Origin: Oscillospiraceae bacterium
Lineage (GTDB): Bacteria > Bacillota > Clostridia > Oscillospirales > Ruminococcaceae
NCBI GenBank assembly: GCA_029062865.1
Contig: JAIDPG010000351.1
Location: 1-6,450 of the forward strand
Length of the DNA: 6,450 nucleotides
Reading direction: 5' to 3'
Below, in pieces: positions 5,797 through 6,450 of the stretch. The position numbers and the translations under genes were made by a program. The notes under the pieces are model-generated. The model worked only from the letters and a program-made list of their open reading frames with translations, did no database searches and was not told the origin of the DNA. The first letter of the stretch is position 1. Every line of letters begins with the position of its first letter.

Positions 5797-6450
5797 CTAC
5801 TCCTTTTTGTATTCCGCGGAGATCTCTACCCACGCAGGGCGGAATCCGCAGTTTATCGCGATGTTCTGCGAATGGATATTAGCGGGAGATGTTCCGTAAA
5901 ACGGAACATCTCCTCGTTCGAGAATAATTCTCTTAAGCTCGTTTACCAAAAACGTGCCGACGCCGTTCCCCCGATATTCGGGAAGCACGTCAATGCCTAT
6001 CTGGAGCCAGCTCGGCTCGCCGTTATAATCCCTCGACGCGCCCGCCATTCCCATAATATCGTCGCCGTCCATTGCCAGAAGCGCGATAACGTCCGGGCGT
6101 TCGGGGAGGAATTTCTCGCAGAGGGCGTTCGGAAACCGCGGGTCTCCATAGAACTGCCCGAAGCTCTCCGCGTCGTCCAAGCGCCGCACGGGAAATTTCC
6201 GCGGCAAAATCACTTCGTGCTTCGGCAGGAACATATGATGCGCTCCCAAGCCGTGAAGCCTGTATCCGAAGCGCCCCAATTCCCGCTCCAGCTCCGCGAG
6301 CTTCCCCGTCTCAAACAGCCAATGCCCCTGCCCGCCGCGCTTTACGAACTCCCTCAGGAACGGCATCAGCCGCTCGTCCGCGGTGATCAGGCAATTCGCG
6401 CCGGTCGTCGCCATAGAAAAGAACGCGCTGTCGGGGGAGTAATCCCGTCC
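5797..6450 (-). CDS. GNAT family N-acetyltransferase (5' end beyond window)
   Basis: The visible C-terminal part carries a GNAT fold. Numbered from the Met at 6414, WLQIGIDVLPEYRGNGVGTF (136-155) contains the acetyl-CoA pyrophosphate-binding motif RGNGVG. FYGTSPANIHSQNIAINCGF (172-191) is the following strand and helix that close the cofactor site. The N-terminal part, including GHWLFETGKL (30-39) and LGAHHMFLP (56-64), matches a clostridial GNAT subgroup with an extra N-terminal domain. The enzyme should move an acetyl group from acetyl-CoA to an amine; the substrate is unknown. The frame continues without a stop from 6414 to the window edge (GRDYSPDSAFFS precedes the Met). No ribosome binding site precedes that Met, so the true start is probably outside. 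It is the first visible gene of the minus-strand operon. An internal perfect hairpin lies at 5885-5913. Confidence 0.9.
   Translation of the reverse strand, partial: GRDYSPDSAFFSMATTGANCLITADERLMPFLREFVKRGGQGHWLFETGKLAELERELGRFGYRLHGLGAHHMFLPKHEVILPRKFPVRRLDDAESFGQFYGDPRFPNALCEKFLPERPDVIALLAMDGDDIMGMAGASRDYNGEPSWLQIGIDVLPEYRGNGVGTFLVNELKRIILERGDVPFYGTSPANIHSQNIAINCGFRPAWVEISAEYKKE
5885..5913. repeat. Perfect 13-bp inverted repeat inside the GNAT gene
   Basis: GGAGATGTTCCGT (5885-5897) and its exact reverse complement (5901-5913) are separated by AAA. On the coding strand the element covers codons for about GDVPFYGTSP, part of the conserved acetyl-CoA site. A stable hairpin in the mRNA is expected. 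There is no T tract after it, so it is not a terminator. Confidence 0.65.

Noticed and set aside
6412..6414. ATG taken as the start of the GNAT gene
   Set aside because: The frame is open to the window edge and no ribosome binding site precedes this codon, so it is probably an internal Met.

Overview
The window holds two gene clusters that converge on a hairpin-rich stretch near 4270-4410. The moderately GC-rich sequence, strong AGGAGG-type ribosome binding sites, tightly packed genes with ATGA overlaps, and the protein families present (YozG-like Cro/C1 regulator, DUF6688, DUF4153/DUF4173, a transglutaminase-like lipoprotein, a GNAT enzyme) point to an anaerobic Clostridia-type Firmicute, perhaps an Oscillospirales gut bacterium. 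This is inferred from protein style and motifs; there is no rRNA or other phylogenetic marker.

Plus strand, 16-4271. A small Cro/C1-type regulator overlaps by 4 bp a 156-aa protein with one N-terminal membrane anchor. A DUF6688 polytopic membrane protein follows, then a roughly 130-bp gap holding the eroded C-terminal end of a second copy of the 156-aa gene. Next come an 11-segment DUF4153/DUF4173-like membrane protein, a 141-aa membrane protein joined to it by a 4-bp overlap, and a last small membrane-protein reading frame. That last frame has a good ribosome binding site and ATG, but the second codon is TAA. The cluster looks like one transcription unit of poorly characterised membrane proteins led by a regulator; its promoter is probably left of the window.

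Middle, 4272-4406. No gene lies here. There are two strong perfect inverted repeats and a short run of CATTMTN heptads. The first inverted repeat has a T-rich 3' flank only when read on the minus strand, so it is a good terminator for the leftward operon.

Minus strand, 6450-4407. A GNAT acetyltransferase enters from beyond the right edge. A 47-aa acidic protein follows 2 nt after it, then a 360-aa secreted lipoprotein with a Ser/Thr-rich linker and an apparently complete Cys-His-Asp transglutaminase-like triad, and last a 45-aa single-pass membrane protein. The ribosome binding site of the 47-aa gene lies inside the end of the GNAT gene. The one for the lipoprotein overlaps the stop of the 47-aa gene. 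This suggests one translationally coupled operon.

No tRNA, rRNA, CRISPR array, insertion sequence or phage gene was seen. The items most worth a second look are the ATG-TAA start-stop pair, the paralogue remnant, the two microproteins in the lipoprotein operon, and the hairpins.
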